The position numbers and the translations under genes were made by a program. From Onchidella celtica (lineage: Eukaryota; Mollusca; Gastropoda; Systellommatophora; Onchidiidae), in the NCBI GenBank assembly GCA_963931925.1, contig OZ007569.1, forward strand, positions 15,724,045-15,788,044: a stretch of DNA of 64,000 bases, written 5' to 3'. A model generated the notes under the pieces. It was not told the DNA's origin. It searched no databases and saw only the letters and a list, made by a program, of their open reading frames with translations. This document shows, in pieces, positions 34,462 to 45,811 of the stretch. Within the stretch, counting starts at the first letter, position 1, and each line of letters begins with the position of its first letter.

Positions 34462-34728
34462 CCTGCTAGTAAATAACATTTAATTTTGATCTTGGTTGTG
34501 TCAAGAGGCTATTGTGTGATTGTGCGGACGGGTCATCTGCCCTGAGGCGAGTGAGAGAGATTGACATTTAGTGCCTGCGACATGCTCTGATTTTACCTGT
34601 GCATTGACTGTTCAATTTTATCTTTTGTCACAGAGAAAATTGTTGTTTGCTATTGCAGGAATATTGTTGTTAACTTCACAGTTACGATCCACGCTTTATT
34701 GTTAGCTTTGTTTACAGGTCAATTGCTG
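34462..34728 (+). promoter_or_regulatory. Element B leader
   Basis: About 270 bp from the primer site to the first in-frame ATG. It is far shorter than the leader of element A and has no obvious hairpin array. Confidence 0.6.
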
Positions 34729-36477
34729 ATGGACTATCTGGGCGCACTGAAGCTTGCCAGACAAGAAGGCATTAGTGATGAGGAATTCAAAATTAGGTGG
34801 GACGAAGAGAAAGCCCAAAACCGAGAACAAAGGGCTATCGAACGAGAAGAAAAGGAGCGCGAACGAGAAGAAAAGGAGAAGGAAAGACAATTTGAAAGGG
34901 AGAGAATGGAATGCGAACGGGAACTAGCCAAAAACGGGTGTCACAATGGTAAAGGGAATGGAAAATCTGCTGCCCCGAAGGTACCTAAAATTGCCATTTT
35001 TGATGACTCGCGCGAGGATCTCGACTCGTATTTGAAAAGATTTGAAAGGCTCGCGCAGGCAAATGATTGGGAAGAAGACACCTGGGCAGACATGTTAGGG
35101 GCATTGTTAACTGGCAGGGCGTTAGATGTTTATTCCGGTCTCAGCGATGAAGACAGTAGGGATTACGAGAAGGTAAAGAAGGTGTTGTTCAAGAAGTATC
35201 ACCTCACGGCAGAGGGTTATAGGCGTAAGTTTAGGGAGAGTCGTCTAGATAAGGACGAAACTTATACGCAGCTGTCCGTGAGATTGCAGAGATATTTTGA
35301 GAGGTGGGTAGACCTCTCAGAGGCAGAGAGAACCATGGAAGGGATTACGGATCTGTTAGTCAGGGAGCAGATGTTGAAGATTGTCGACTGTAATCTTTCC
35401 ATATATTTGAAAGAGAGGGACCCCAAGTCCGTGCATGAGTTAGTTGAGATGGCGGACTTGTATAGTGAGGCTCATCAGTCGAAGCGAGGGCTGGAGCAAC
35501 AGCAGAAGTCAGGTAAGAGGGTTGAGGAGAGCAGAAGTAAGGGTTTAGGAGTGAGTAAACCGGTATGCTTCAACTGTGGCTCTCCCAATCACCTGAGTAG
35601 GCAGTGTGACCAGGGCAGGACGAAGAAGGGTGCTGCTGCCACTGTCGAGGACAACCGAGGTAAGTCCCAGCGTGAGAGTGGGCGTGGTTGTTTTGTGTGT
35701 GGGTCACTTCTCCATATTGCGAGATTCTGTAGGAAGAGACAGAAAGAGACGACCGCAGTCGTACTAACCAGCGATGAGGAAGCCGATGACAGTCAGTGGG
35801 AGTCATCGGGCAGGGCGAATACTCAACCAGGGGCTGAGCAGAGTGTTGGGCCACAGACCTTCATTTCTTGGGAGACGGAAGGTAAGAGTATTGAGTTAGA
35901 AGGTTCGACAGAACATGAGCCCGAAGACGATGTTCCGGAGAATGATTTATCCGCTCCATTTTTGGAGAAGGGGAGGATAGGGGATAAAGAGATTACTATC
36001 CTTCGTGACACGGGATGCACGTGTGCGATTATAAAAAGGGACAAACTGCCTCCTAACAGCTTAACTGGGAAGAACAGGAGTTATGTCCTGATGGACGGGA
36101 CGAGAAGGTCTGCTCCTGTCGCGGAAATGTGGGTAGAAACCCCATTTTATACTGGGCTTCTCAAAGCGCTAGTAGTGGAAGACCCAGTGGCCGATTTGAT
36201 TATAGGAAACATAAAGGGGGCGTCTCTTGAGAAGATAAGTGTGGTACTCACGCGATCTCGCAAGGTGGAGATTGACAAGGAAGAGCATGAGTGTGAGAAT
36301 GCGAGTGCGAAAGTGAGTCAGACCACAGATAATGAGGAGGCCAAGGGCAACTCAACGGAGGAGGTAAGGGTAGGGGCCAAGATAGGGGAACTCACACCAG
36401 GTGAGATAGCCCGGGCCCAGAGAGAGGACGAAACTTTGAGAGTTTTAAGGGAGAGCCACGTTGGAGCAATCGGCTGA
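34729..36477 (+). CDS. gag: Element B Gag and protease
   Basis: The first ATG in the frame is at 34729 (MDYLGALKLARQEG...); the open frame extends further left only through non-ATG codons. Residues about 20-75 are a Glu/Arg coiled coil. Residues about 85-250 resemble the retrotransposon capsid core (FDDSREDLDSYLKRFERLA, LTGRALDVYSGL, YEKVKKVLFKKY). Two CCHC knuckles follow, CFNCGSPNHLSRQC and CFVCGSLLHIARFC. The protease has LRDTGCTCAII (DTG active site) and ADLIIGN. The frame ends 36475-36477, just before integrase, which is in the +1 frame. The start of element A Gag (MADFLKYIESAKALG) aligns with this start, supporting the ATG choice. Confidence 0.93.
   Translation: MDYLGALKLARQEGISDEEFKIRWDEEKAQNREQRAIEREEKEREREEKEKERQFERERMECERELAKNGCHNGKGNGKSAAPKVPKIAIFDDSREDLDSYLKRFERLAQANDWEEDTWADMLGALLTGRALDVYSGLSDEDSRDYEKVKKVLFKKYHLTAEGYRRKFRESRLDKDETYTQLSVRLQRYFERWVDLSEAERTMEGITDLLVREQMLKIVDCNLSIYLKERDPKSVHELVEMADLYSEAHQSKRGLEQQQKSGKRVEESRSKGLGVSKPVCFNCGSPNHLSRQCDQGRTKKGAAATVEDNRGKSQRESGRGCFVCGSLLHIARFCRKRQKETTAVVLTSDEEADDSQWESSGRANTQPGAEQSVGPQTFISWETEGKSIELEGSTEHEPEDDVPENDLSAPFLEKGRIGDKEITILRDTGCTCAIIKRDKLPPNSLTGKNRSYVLMDGTRRSAPVAEMWVETPFYTGLLKALVVEDPVADLIIGNIKGASLEKISVVLTRSRKVEIDKEEHECENASAKVSQTTDNEEAKGNSTEEVRVGAKIGELTPGEIARAQREDETLRVLRESHVGAIG
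36445..36477 (+). other. Frame overlap with candidate +1 shift site
   Basis: The integrase frame opens right after a TAA at 36446-36448, and the gag frame closes at 36475-36477, leaving a 29-base overlap. At its left edge the gag frame reads TTA AGG G (36445-36451). Skipping one base there gives GGG and enters the integrase frame. This resembles the CUU-AGG-C heptamer of Ty1. A plain one-base mutation is the alternative. Confidence 0.5.
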
Positions 36478-39163
36478 GGTAGGTACTCACATAAAGGAGA
36501 GTAAGGGAATTTACTATCGGGTAAAGAAGGCCGGGGCTGGACGTGCTGATGTGGAGCAGTTGTTGGTACCTAAGCAGTACCGAAGTGAGCTGATGAAGAT
36601 AGCTCACGAAGGAGTGTTCGGGGGACACTTAGGAATTTCGCGCACACAGGACAGAATAATGCAGTCGTTCTTTTGGCCTGGGATAGGTGCGGACGTAGGT
36701 CGTTTCTGTCGATCGTGTGACGCGTGTCAAAGGACATCCAATAAAGGTAGGGTGACAAAGGTACCCCTAGTGCCGACACCCCTGATCGACACGCCCTTTT
36801 CGCGCGTCGCCATAGATTTGGTTGGTCCACTTCCTCGTACGGAACATGGGAGATCGCGTTATATTTTGACGCTAGTAGATTATGCCACGCGTTTCCCGGA
36901 TGCCGTAGCCTTAAGGGGGATATCAGCTGAGCAGGTCAGTGAAGCGTTAATGGAAATATTTTCTCGGTTAGGCATACCAAAGGAAATAGTTTCAGATAGG
37001 GGATCACAGTTTACCGGTGAGCTGATGAGAGAGGTCAGTGCACTTCTCAAAACGAAACAGATATTCTGCTCGCCCTACCACGCGATGGCCAATGGTCTGT
37101 GTGAAAGATTTAACGGAGTGCTGAAGAATATGCTTCGCCGAGTAGCTCATGACAGACCCAAGGACTGGGACAGAATGTTGTGTCCACTGCTGTTCGCGTA
37201 TCGCGAAACCCCACAGGCCAGTACAGGTTTTTCGCCGTTTGAACTAGTGTTCGGTCACCCTGTGAGAGGACCACTTGCAATACTGAAGAATCTGTGGACT
37301 GGGGAAGCGGAGTCAGAAACGAGGTCATCGTACGAATACGTGGTAGATATGAGGGAACGATTGGAGGATGCCATGAAAGTCGTAGCCGAGAACAGCAGCG
37401 TCGAAAAACACAGGCAGAAGAAATACTACGATAGGGGGGCTAAACAGAGGAAATTCCAAGTGGGCGATTCCGTCCTCATACTTCTCCCAAGTGACGGATC
37501 GAAACTACAGATGACTTGGAAAGGGCCTTACAAAGTAGAAGAGCAGAGAGGGTCAGTGAACTACATGGTGAACGTCAAGGGGAAGAGACGACTGTATCAC
37601 GCGAATATGCTGAAGAAGTATATTGAGAGGGAAGACGAACAGGAAAACACAGAGGCAATAGCTGCAGCTATAATTGACGAGACCGATGAAGGAGAGGAAG
37701 CGACTTCGATGCCTCTGGAGACAGTCATGCCTAAGCTAGAACAGACCGAAACCTACAGGGATGTACAGTTAGGGGACACGCTAGATCAGGATCAGAGAGA
37801 ACAGATGCAAGAGCTCATGGAAGAATACAAAGATATATTTACCGATGTACCGGGGCTCACTGACCTGATCAAGCACAAAATCCCATTGCTAGATCAAAAA
37901 CCTGTGAAGGTAAGACCCTACCAACTACCGTACTCAACTAGAGAAGCTGTCAATGCTGAGGTAGGCAAGATGCTTGCGGCCAGAATCATCGAACCGTCCG
38001 AGTCCCCGTACAATAGTCCAATTGTATTAGTTAAGAAGCCCGATGGTCAACATCGTTTCTGCAACGACTACAGGCGGCTAAATGTTGTGACTGCCGATGA
38101 CGCCGAACCGATGCCTGAGGTAGAAGCCATTATTTCCAATCTAGCGGAGGCAAAATATTTCACCAAGCTGGACTTGACAAAGGGCTTTTATCAAGTTCCG
38201 ATGGCCGAGGAAGATAAACACCTGACGGCGTTCGCCACACCGTTTGGGCTATACCAGTACAGGGTCATGCCGTTCGGGTTGAAGGGATCCCCCGCCACAT
38301 TTAACAGGCTCATGAGGAAAGTATTAAAAGATGCTGGCGAAGGGGTAGATGCATTTGTAGACGACTGTCTTATACACAGTGCAAATTGGCCTGACCACTT
38401 GGAACGTTGTCGGAATGTCTTCGAGCGACTGAGACGGGCAAATTTAAAAGCTAGACCTACCAAGACGCTAATAGGGATGACAGAAGTCGAGTACTTAGGC
38501 CATAAGCTGGGACAGGGGACTGTAAGACCGCCGGAGAGTAAGGTGCGAGCCATTGTCGACTGTGACCGACCGACGACCAAGACACAAGTGAGGAGTTTCC
38601 TGGGGCTAACGGGGTACTATCGGAAGTTTGTACCAAATTACAGTGCAATCTCGGCGCCGTTGTCAGACCTCACAAAGAAGTCCCAGGGCACAAAGTTCGC
38701 GTGGGGACACGCGCAGGAGAACGCGTTCAATGCCCTAAAAATTTGTTTGAGTTCCGAGCCGATACTACGGATGCCAGACTGGAACAAGGAACTGATTCTC
38801 CAGACAGACGCATCTAACCTTGGAGTGAGTGGCTGCCTACTTCAAGAAGACGAGGGTACGAAGTATCCAGTTGTATATGTTAGCAGAAAGTTGAAACCTG
38901 CGGAGAAGAACTACTCAACAATTGAAAAGGAATGCCTGGCCATAGTTTTCGCCGTTAGTAAGTTGCAGGCGTATCTGTATGGGAGAAACTTCGTGTTAGA
39001 GACGGACCACCGACCTCTAACTTGGATGCGAACTAAAGACCAGAAGAACGCGAGGGTAACTAGATGGAACCTGGCGCTGCAACCATATAACTTTCGAGTC
39101 AGCAACATCAGGGGGCGAGACGCTCTATGGGCCGACACTCTATCTAGATTACCGGTAGATTAA
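36461..39163 (+). CDS. pol: Element B Pol: integrase, reverse transcriptase, RNase H
   Basis: The 900-residue frame (counted from a TTG at 36461; it has no own ATG there and must be reached by frameshifting). The integrase H2C2 finger has HEGVFGGH and CRSCDACQ. Catalytic residues are Asp ~118 (IDLVGPL), Asp ~178 (SDRGSQF) and Glu ~214 (NGLCERF), with 35 residues between the last two. A GPY module (WKGPYKV) is at about 352. RT follows with FTKLDLTKGFYQVPM, MPFGLKGSPATF and AFVDDCLIHS (near 632). RNase H has QTDASNLGVSG, EKECLAIVFAV, ETDHRPLTWM and DALWADTLSRL. All catalytic residues I can check are present and no internal stop occurs. Integrase placed before RT is the Gmr1-like arrangement. 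Confidence 0.95.
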   Translation: MEQSAEVGTHIKESKGIYYRVKKAGAGRADVEQLLVPKQYRSELMKIAHEGVFGGHLGISRTQDRIMQSFFWPGIGADVGRFCRSCDACQRTSNKGRVTKVPLVPTPLIDTPFSRVAIDLVGPLPRTEHGRSRYILTLVDYATRFPDAVALRGISAEQVSEALMEIFSRLGIPKEIVSDRGSQFTGELMREVSALLKTKQIFCSPYHAMANGLCERFNGVLKNMLRRVAHDRPKDWDRMLCPLLFAYRETPQASTGFSPFELVFGHPVRGPLAILKNLWTGEAESETRSSYEYVVDMRERLEDAMKVVAENSSVEKHRQKKYYDRGAKQRKFQVGDSVLILLPSDGSKLQMTWKGPYKVEEQRGSVNYMVNVKGKRRLYHANMLKKYIEREDEQENTEAIAAAIIDETDEGEEATSMPLETVMPKLEQTETYRDVQLGDTLDQDQREQMQELMEEYKDIFTDVPGLTDLIKHKIPLLDQKPVKVRPYQLPYSTREAVNAEVGKMLAARIIEPSESPYNSPIVLVKKPDGQHRFCNDYRRLNVVTADDAEPMPEVEAIISNLAEAKYFTKLDLTKGFYQVPMAEEDKHLTAFATPFGLYQYRVMPFGLKGSPATFNRLMRKVLKDAGEGVDAFVDDCLIHSANWPDHLERCRNVFERLRRANLKARPTKTLIGMTEVEYLGHKLGQGTVRPPESKVRAIVDCDRPTTKTQVRSFLGLTGYYRKFVPNYSAISAPLSDLTKKSQGTKFAWGHAQENAFNALKICLSSEPILRMPDWNKELILQTDASNLGVSGCLLQEDEGTKYPVVYVSRKLKPAEKNYSTIEKECLAIVFAVSKLQAYLYGRNFVLETDHRPLTWMRTKDQKNARVTRWNLALQPYNFRVSNIRGRDALWADTLSRLPVD

Positions 39164-39214
39164 TAATTTTATTAGCCGATTTTGCCAGGGAAAATCGACT
39201 TAAGTGGGGGCGAT
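39164..39214 (+). promoter_or_regulatory. Element B 3' end with polypurine tract
   Basis: A short non-coding stretch after the pol stop ends in AAGTGGGGGCGAT directly against the LTR, the expected plus-strand primer. Confidence 0.8.
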
Positions 39215-40565
39215 TGTAACAGGGCGACAGACAGGCAAGGTATAGCTAGCGTGGGAAGATAGCTAACGGCGGGGAGACAGAGTTATTGTAGGCCAGAGGG
39301 GGAAAGTAGCCGATGCAACTGAAGCGCTTTGACACCCGAAAAGGGTAGTGTTTACTTGACCGCCGTACTTGTCGATCAGATCACCTGGGAATTGCTTGGG
39401 GGGTAGAGCTGTTTCAATAGTATTTGACGTGGAGTCGACGGGGGTGGCTATTAGGATAACTAAAGTACACTCGGTGAGCGTCTTGGGACGCTACCTGACT
39501 GGGTATAAATCCCCGAACGCTCCTTCCAACTTCAGACCGCTGAGAGCACTCACCAGCTTCGTGCCGAAGAGGAGACCACAACTGCAACTGTAACTTTGTA
39601 CTAGTCTTGTGAGTGGGGAAGGTCAGGGAACCCGCAAACATCCTTTGTCAGAGCGTGGTATCTTTGGTATCTTGTCGGCATTTGGGCTGTTGCTGAGTGG
39701 TAAGTTAATTGTACGATGTATGTGTATTTTACTTAATGTTCATGATTGTAGAACCTAAATCTAGTGGGTTTACTTTGGTATAACTACTGCCTCTGAGAGA
39801 GTCACGGAAACGCCGTTATATATATGTTACGAAACCTTATAGGATGGGGTCCGTTAGAGAGAGCGTTATTCTTCGTGGGGAACGTGTAAATATCATTAAA
39901 CTGTATTGATCGTTTATTCTATTGCCTATATGGGAGCCTATGGAGTATGGGAGCTGCAGCCTGACTTATAACAGTGTCAGCGGTTAAAAGTGTTAATGAT
40001 GAATATCCGTCATGGAGTAAGTATGGAAGTCATGCCTTCCAGCAGTAGATTAGGACTTTGCGATTGTTTTTCTACAGAGGAGGAAGAACAACACCTTCTT
40101 GGCTTCTCAACTTCTTGTACTTTGATTAACGACATCGTGGCTTCTTGGCTTCCCGACCTATTGGTACCTGCCGATACCTGTTGATCTAACTGCGCAGTCA
40201 AGCCAGGGTAGAGAGGAAGAACCAGTGCCCAGATAGCGCCATACACCCCTAAAGGAGAGGTTTCCTTATGCTGAATGTTCCCATGTGTTTTATAAAATGT
40301 GCTAGAGATTGAATATTACGAAGCCATTTAATTAGCATGTACTGATTTGCATCAACTTCATTCCATCGAAATTCACATGAAATTGTATGACCTATGTTCC
40401 TATTATTATTGAATGAATTAATAATTATTGTATATATGTAAGCAATACAGATATCGTTTGTTATAACTTATAGAAGAGAGATAGTCGATTATTTAGTGTG
40501 TTTGTGCCGTGCCCATCACGGCTGGTGTCAGAAGAAAGTTAGTGAGAGAAAGTGGAAACATCACA
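39215..40565 (+). repeat. Element B 3' LTR
   Basis: The same length as the 5' LTR and, by reading, identical except near 39466 (A against T). TATAAAT lies at 39504-39510, the same offset. It is followed by the duplicated ATAAC at 40566-40570. Confidence 0.95.
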
Positions 40566-43500
40566 ATAACTACTGAGAATCTCAGTTCCAAAACAGCAGC
40601 ATTAACTTGATAACGTTGTCTTTTTTGTGCTTGACCAAAAGGGAATCTTAGACCTAGAAAAGTAGCTTTTTTTTTTTTTGTTTGAAAAGCAAAATAGAGG
40701 TAGGGTTATCTTTTTGTGTACAATTACTGAAAATCTTAATCCAAAAACAGCATTTTTGCTAAACATTAATTGAATTTGAGCTGGTTATCAAAAAAGCACA
40801 GGGAATCGTGAATGTTAGAAGAGGGTAGAACAGGTAATATGAGAATGAAGACAGCAGGGCTTGTACTGAACAATTGAGCATATTGACAGACTGTATACTG
40901 TATTTTTGTTGAGGGGTGGGGCTGGGATGGGGGAAACAACGTGAAAACAAACCAAAAAAGAACACACAAAAAAACCCAATTGCTGTTGATCAAATTTAAG
41001 GAAAAGGCGAAGATTGGGAGTATACCAAGTAAACAATGAGGAAATCTGTAGTGGCCAAGGATACCATTCATGTTAAAAAAAAAAAATTATGGCGGACATA
41101 GTTCATTCATTCATATTTGAACAAACTTTGAAGAATTCATCATATATTTGAGCGACCTCGGATGAATTCCTTCATATTTGAATAACTGACTAAATTTAAG
41201 AGAATTGACATAAGAGAAGGGGGGGGGGGGGGTACGCACTAGCAATAAAGTGTGAAAAGTAAAGTATTGAAGAAACTTTGAAAGGGGCGGGGGGGGGGGG
41301 GGGAGCTACCAAGAAAGTATGAAAAATAAACTATTAAATAAGAAACTTCGAAGTTAGATCAACTTTATGATTACGTTAGTGTTGTAAATAATTTTTGAAT
41401 GGATATTGTGAATAACTGAAATATGGAAAGAGAATGAATGCGTAACAATGAATAACCAGGAGTGGAGATAAGAGATATGATTCAAATCAGTGTCACAGTG
41501 AATTATACAGTATATTTCCCTGAGTACACTTTATTCAAATAGTGAAAATTAGTTTGGTATGAATTATGCTGAGAGGGTAAGAACTGAAACTGAGAATGAT
41601 TTGTAACTATTTTTGATGGTAAACAGAATTTTGCTCAGTGCCCAAGGAGAATCTTTTAAGAGAATTGTTCAGAATCCTATAGAAGTTAGAAAAATGTCAC
41701 ATTGTCAGACACAAATCCATCCAGAATTTCATGTGGGACTTTGATGGCTCAGACATGTGATTTTAAAAATCACTAGGTAAGAGTGTTATGTTCATGCGTG
41801 CATGTTTTATAATTCATATATTGTTACTGATATGTGATTTTAGAAGTCATTGGATAAGATTGTTGTATTCATGGATGCACATTTGCAATTTGTTTTGTCA
41901 CTATGATATATTTTTAAAACCCTTTCATTTGTTTTTGTCTTGGATGTACATGGCATATTTTAAACAGCAAACCCAGACAATGTTTTAAAAGAAGAATAGG
42001 CTTAAAAGAATATGGTCAAGGTCTGGCTGAATAGGCTAATGGCTATTCTAGGAATACAGAAGAAAAAAATTGAAAACTGCATCAGGAAAAGGTTTGTTTT
42101 TCTTTAGTCTTCCTTAACTTAGTGAGCTTGTATATTAAGTTGATGAAATATTATAAAAACCACAGAAAAACACAGGATCACAGCAAAGTCAAAATTTCGC
42201 CCCAAAAAAAGTTGTATGTAGCAAAGCCTTGCTTAAGAAATAATACCCAAACAATACAATGAAAGGCAAAGTAAAAGAAGACAGAAAATGGCCAATACTT
42301 CGCCAACGGTGTGTGTACATGAAATATGATTGAAAAAGCCACTTCCGAAATGTCTAATATTAAGATATTATAGCCAGGTTGTGATGATGTTGTACTGTCT
42401 GTTTGTAGGCTAAACAGCGTTTCATCAAAATCTGAATTAGGTTGATAGAAACATTCAGTCACGATTTTGATAATGAACTGGGTAACTTTCAAATGGTTAT
42501 ATTTATATGGGGAGGGGGGGGGGGGTCGGTAGGGTTAAATCTCTGATTTTCAAATTCAAACACTACAAAAATGAACCACAAATTTACATGAGTTCCTTCA
42601 TAAATTTCATATTTTCAGATTAAGACTAACGGCAGAAATTGTGTGATATTTACACATGAGGTTCTTTTAAACACATTCAGCGAGTCTTGGACAGTGTGCA
42701 CTTCGTCCAGTTTGTTGTACTTGTCAAATTTGGATCATAGATCTCCTTAAGTGTCTCAGGTAATGAAGGTATTTTCCGTGTCATTTTCACCAGTTACAGA
42801 TATTTTGCTCTAATTTGGATTGGAACCTTTGTCGCAGTTAAAAGTCATATTTCACACATCGTGAGAAGGTCTGATATACATTTGTTCTATGATGGTTGAT
42901 TTTGAAGTTGTTGAAGAATTTTTACTTTCAGCTCGTTGAATTGAGGTTTAGGTTTTGGTTGATTTTCTTAGTGAAGTGATTGAAAGACTTAGTTTTACAT
43001 AGTATACTTTTTACCCTTTTTTTTTTGTTTCTGAATTGTAGTTGTCATGGAAAATCGATCATTGCTGCAGTGTTTGGTATAAAGGTTCATCGAGGTGTTT
43101 TCCAAAGGTTTAGGTGCTAGAGTTTCTCATTTCTGAAGTTGGTATATCCATCATGTGGTGTACTTGGGTTTACATAGCAATCTTTGAGAATATAACTGAG
43201 ATGGCTAGTTGTTGCTGCTTTTTTTTTTTATGATATTGAAACAGATTTCAGATTGATTTGTAAGTTCCATCTATTTGCTGATGGTTTATGTAGATTGCTT
43301 TAAACGACTGGAAAAAGTGCACACTGGATTCTTTTCTTGGAAAAATCATGCTTTAGAGGGGACAGATAGGGTTGGAGGGGAAGAAACACCAGAGAGTGAG
43401 TGACTGGGTAGGTGTCTTTGGAAGGGGGAGGAGGGAAGAAGAGAAGAGAAAGGACTATATGGATCTTTCAATTTGCATAAATATTACCATTGAATGACTT

Positions 43501-43730
43501 AAAATTCTGCAGTTTTTGGAAATTGTTGGGGTAAGGAAAGTAGCAATTATTTTTTGTATTACTATTAATGGACAGTCTGATCGTGATAAATAAAATAAAA
43601 TCAGCTTAAATGGCAACAAGGGTTTTTCTATTTTTTATTTTATTTTGGACCATTCCATTGTTTAGAAAATTTAGAATCTGAATGTTTAATTTCCTTGAGG
43701 ACATGTTTCAGTCAGTTGCTAGGTTACTTT
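40566..43730. other. Unassigned AT-rich region with poly-G tracts
   Basis: No gene is recognised. It starts with the right half of the T-rich repeat split by element B (to about 40780). Around 41095-41190 CATATTTGAA words recur every 40-50 bp. Poly-G tracts lie near 41220-41232, 41288-41303 and 42512-42526. The 104-residue minus frame at 42178-42492 shows no domain. Confidence 0.5.
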
Positions 43731-43734
43731 TTAA

Positions 43735-43945
43735 TGTGGTTATTTTATTTAGTTGTTAGGTGTTATGAGAGAGAGAGAGGGGGAGGGTTGGGGTGGGGTG
43801 GGGTGTAGTTATTGTTTTATTTAGTTATTATGCATTATGAGAGAGGTGGGGCGGGGTGGGATGTAGTTGTTTTATTTAGTTATTAGGCATTATGAGAGAG
43901 GCAGGTGGGATGGGATGTAGTTGTTTTCTTTAGGGGTTGGGGGGG
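43735..43945. repeat. ~55-65-bp tandem repeat, about four copies
   Basis: TTATTTAGTTATTAGGCATTATGAGAGAGG followed by GGGGTGGGATGTAGTTG recurs at about 43740, 43810, 43868 and 43915. It ends in a poly-G tract. Confidence 0.75.
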
Positions 43946-44820
43946 GGGGGGGGTGTTGGGTAACATTTAGTTAAAAAAAAACAAACTTTATTTAATGTGA
44001 AATTGCATGCTATCAGAAAAGATTACCGAATACTTAGTTTGAAGAAAATATCCAGGAGTGAGATACAACTATTCTGTGAGAAAAAAAAACAAACAACTTG
44101 ATTGTTGCAAATGCCCAATGAAAATTTGTAATGTTTCCTTTGAATATATTGAGGGGTGCCTGCGCAAAGAGCATAGCACCGGTTTTGTAAATTTTACTGG
44201 AGAGCGATTTGAAAGTTTGACATGAAGTATCAAATGTCTGTTAGTGTTACGACCTTTAAATCCTCATCAATAATTAGATCAATTAATTCGATAATGGAAT
44301 TCGCATCATGTCAAAATGTAGTACTTACCAAGGTGAAACAGAATATGCAAAAAAAAAAACCAAATGGAAAATTTTCGAGTTATGGTGTTTGCTCATGCAC
44401 CCGCCATATGTGCTTTGTATATTTTGTATTTTATTATTATCACATACACTCAGCACAATAAGACAAGGAACAAAATTTCAAAGAACACAATTTATTCATT
44501 TTTTCCACACTCTGTCTTTGAGACCATAGATTACATCTGTGTAATTTGAATTCTAAATGAGGTCGCGATTTTGTTTTAACAAGAGTTCATGACAGTTTGG
44601 TTGATTAGACATAACGGGTTTGCGAGATACTGAAGTTTTATTTTGACATGTGAAAATATAAGTTGTTCCTTGACTTATTGTGCTGGGTTTATATATATTT
44701 TGTTATTGTTGATTTTTTTTCTCATGTATCTGATCTGTATGTGCAGACCTGTCAGTATGAAACCCAAATCTTTTCTGTTGCTGTGCAGTGGAATTTAGAA
44801 TCTTTCTCTCCGCCACTGTC
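43946..44820. other. Unassigned AT-rich stretch
   Basis: Small overlapping frames at 44222-44549 are in different phases and show no domain. Nothing else is recognised. Confidence 0.4.
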
Positions 44821-44821
44821 A

Positions 44822-45190
44822 CCAGGTGAATGTATGAAATGCCAATAATTTGCATGTGTATGAATGGTATGTGTTTGTGTGTAGAGGGGGAGGGTGGAAC
44901 CAATGTGAATGTATGAAATGCCAGTAATTTGTATGTGTGGATTGTATGTATTTGTGTGTGTGGGGGGAGGGGGAGAGGCAGAACCAGGTGAATGTATGAA
45001 ATGCCAATGATTTGTGTGCATGTGTGTGGGAGGGAGGGGGGCAGAACCAAGTGACTGTATTAAATGCCACTAATTTGTATGTGTGGATGGTATGTGTTTG
45101 TGTGGGGGGGGGGGGGGGAGAGGGAGGGCAGAACCAGGTGAATGTATGAAATGCCAATAATTTGTATGTGTGGAGTTTGTATGTCTCGGG
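44822..45190. repeat. ~75-80-bp minisatellite, five copies
   Basis: AGGTGAATGTATGAAATGCC, AATAATTTGTATGTGTGGAT and GGTATGTGTTTGTGTG followed by a G-rich run of variable length and GGCAGAACC. Copies start near 44822, 44905, 44988, 45050 and 45138. Confidence 0.85.
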
Positions 45191-45811
45191 GGGGGGGGGT
45201 GTCAGGGGCCAGATTTTGAATTGTGCACTTTTAGTTTTCTTTTTCCTAAAGCTGGTTGTCAGGGGGACATAGTATTTTTTACAAAGAAGGCTATAGATCA
45301 ACAGTGAACAAAGCACAGGATTTTCTCTATTTGGCTTTGTAATTAAGGCTACGTCCCTCTAACATCCTTTTCATGACCAATAACAGTGCAATTCAGATAT
45401 TTTAGTTCTGTTACTGTGAAGTGAAATTGAATCCATCACTAATTGGGGAATATGTATTTGTTTTCACTGTTCACTCTCATTAATTTAAAAATTATATATT
45501 ATATGGGGTTCTTGTGAATGAGAAATTTCCTTCAGTGTGAATCTTGCATATATATGTGTTAGTGTTAGAATGTATCTAAAGTTTTACTGTCCGTGTATAT
45601 GTGTGATTTGGGTGTAGCTGTGAAGAAAGTAGCAAGTGTGTATAAATGGGGGAGAGAACGGGTAAATGTCTCATTCTTTGTATGTCTAAAGAGGAATATA
45701 ATTCGTGACTTCAGAGAAGTCTTATAATTGTGTGGTACCTTTTCACTACATATCAACACAAGAGCATTTTCAAATTGTCTGTGGCATCCTGCTCTTTTTA
45801 CGCTCTGTTTG

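Larger units (their letters stand above)
33092..40565 (+). mobile_element. Element B: Gmr1-like Ty3/gypsy LTR retrotransposon
   Basis: The element is 7474 bp with two 1351-bp LTRs (33092-34442 and 39215-40565) that start TGTAACAGG and end CATCACA. The target duplication ATAAC is at 33087-33091 and 40566-40570. I found one difference between the LTRs (near 33343 against 39466), so the insertion is very recent. The primer site TGGTGTCAGAAGTGGGAT follows the first LTR, and the purine tract AAGTGGGGGCGAT ends at the second. Protein order is capsid, two zinc knuckles, protease, integrase, RT, RNase H, with integrase before RT as in element A. The LTRs, primer site and protein sequences differ from A, so it is a separate family. 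Confidence 0.95.

Noticed and set aside
42178..42492. 104-residue minus frame
   Set aside because: AT-rich, no domain, no splice or promoter context.
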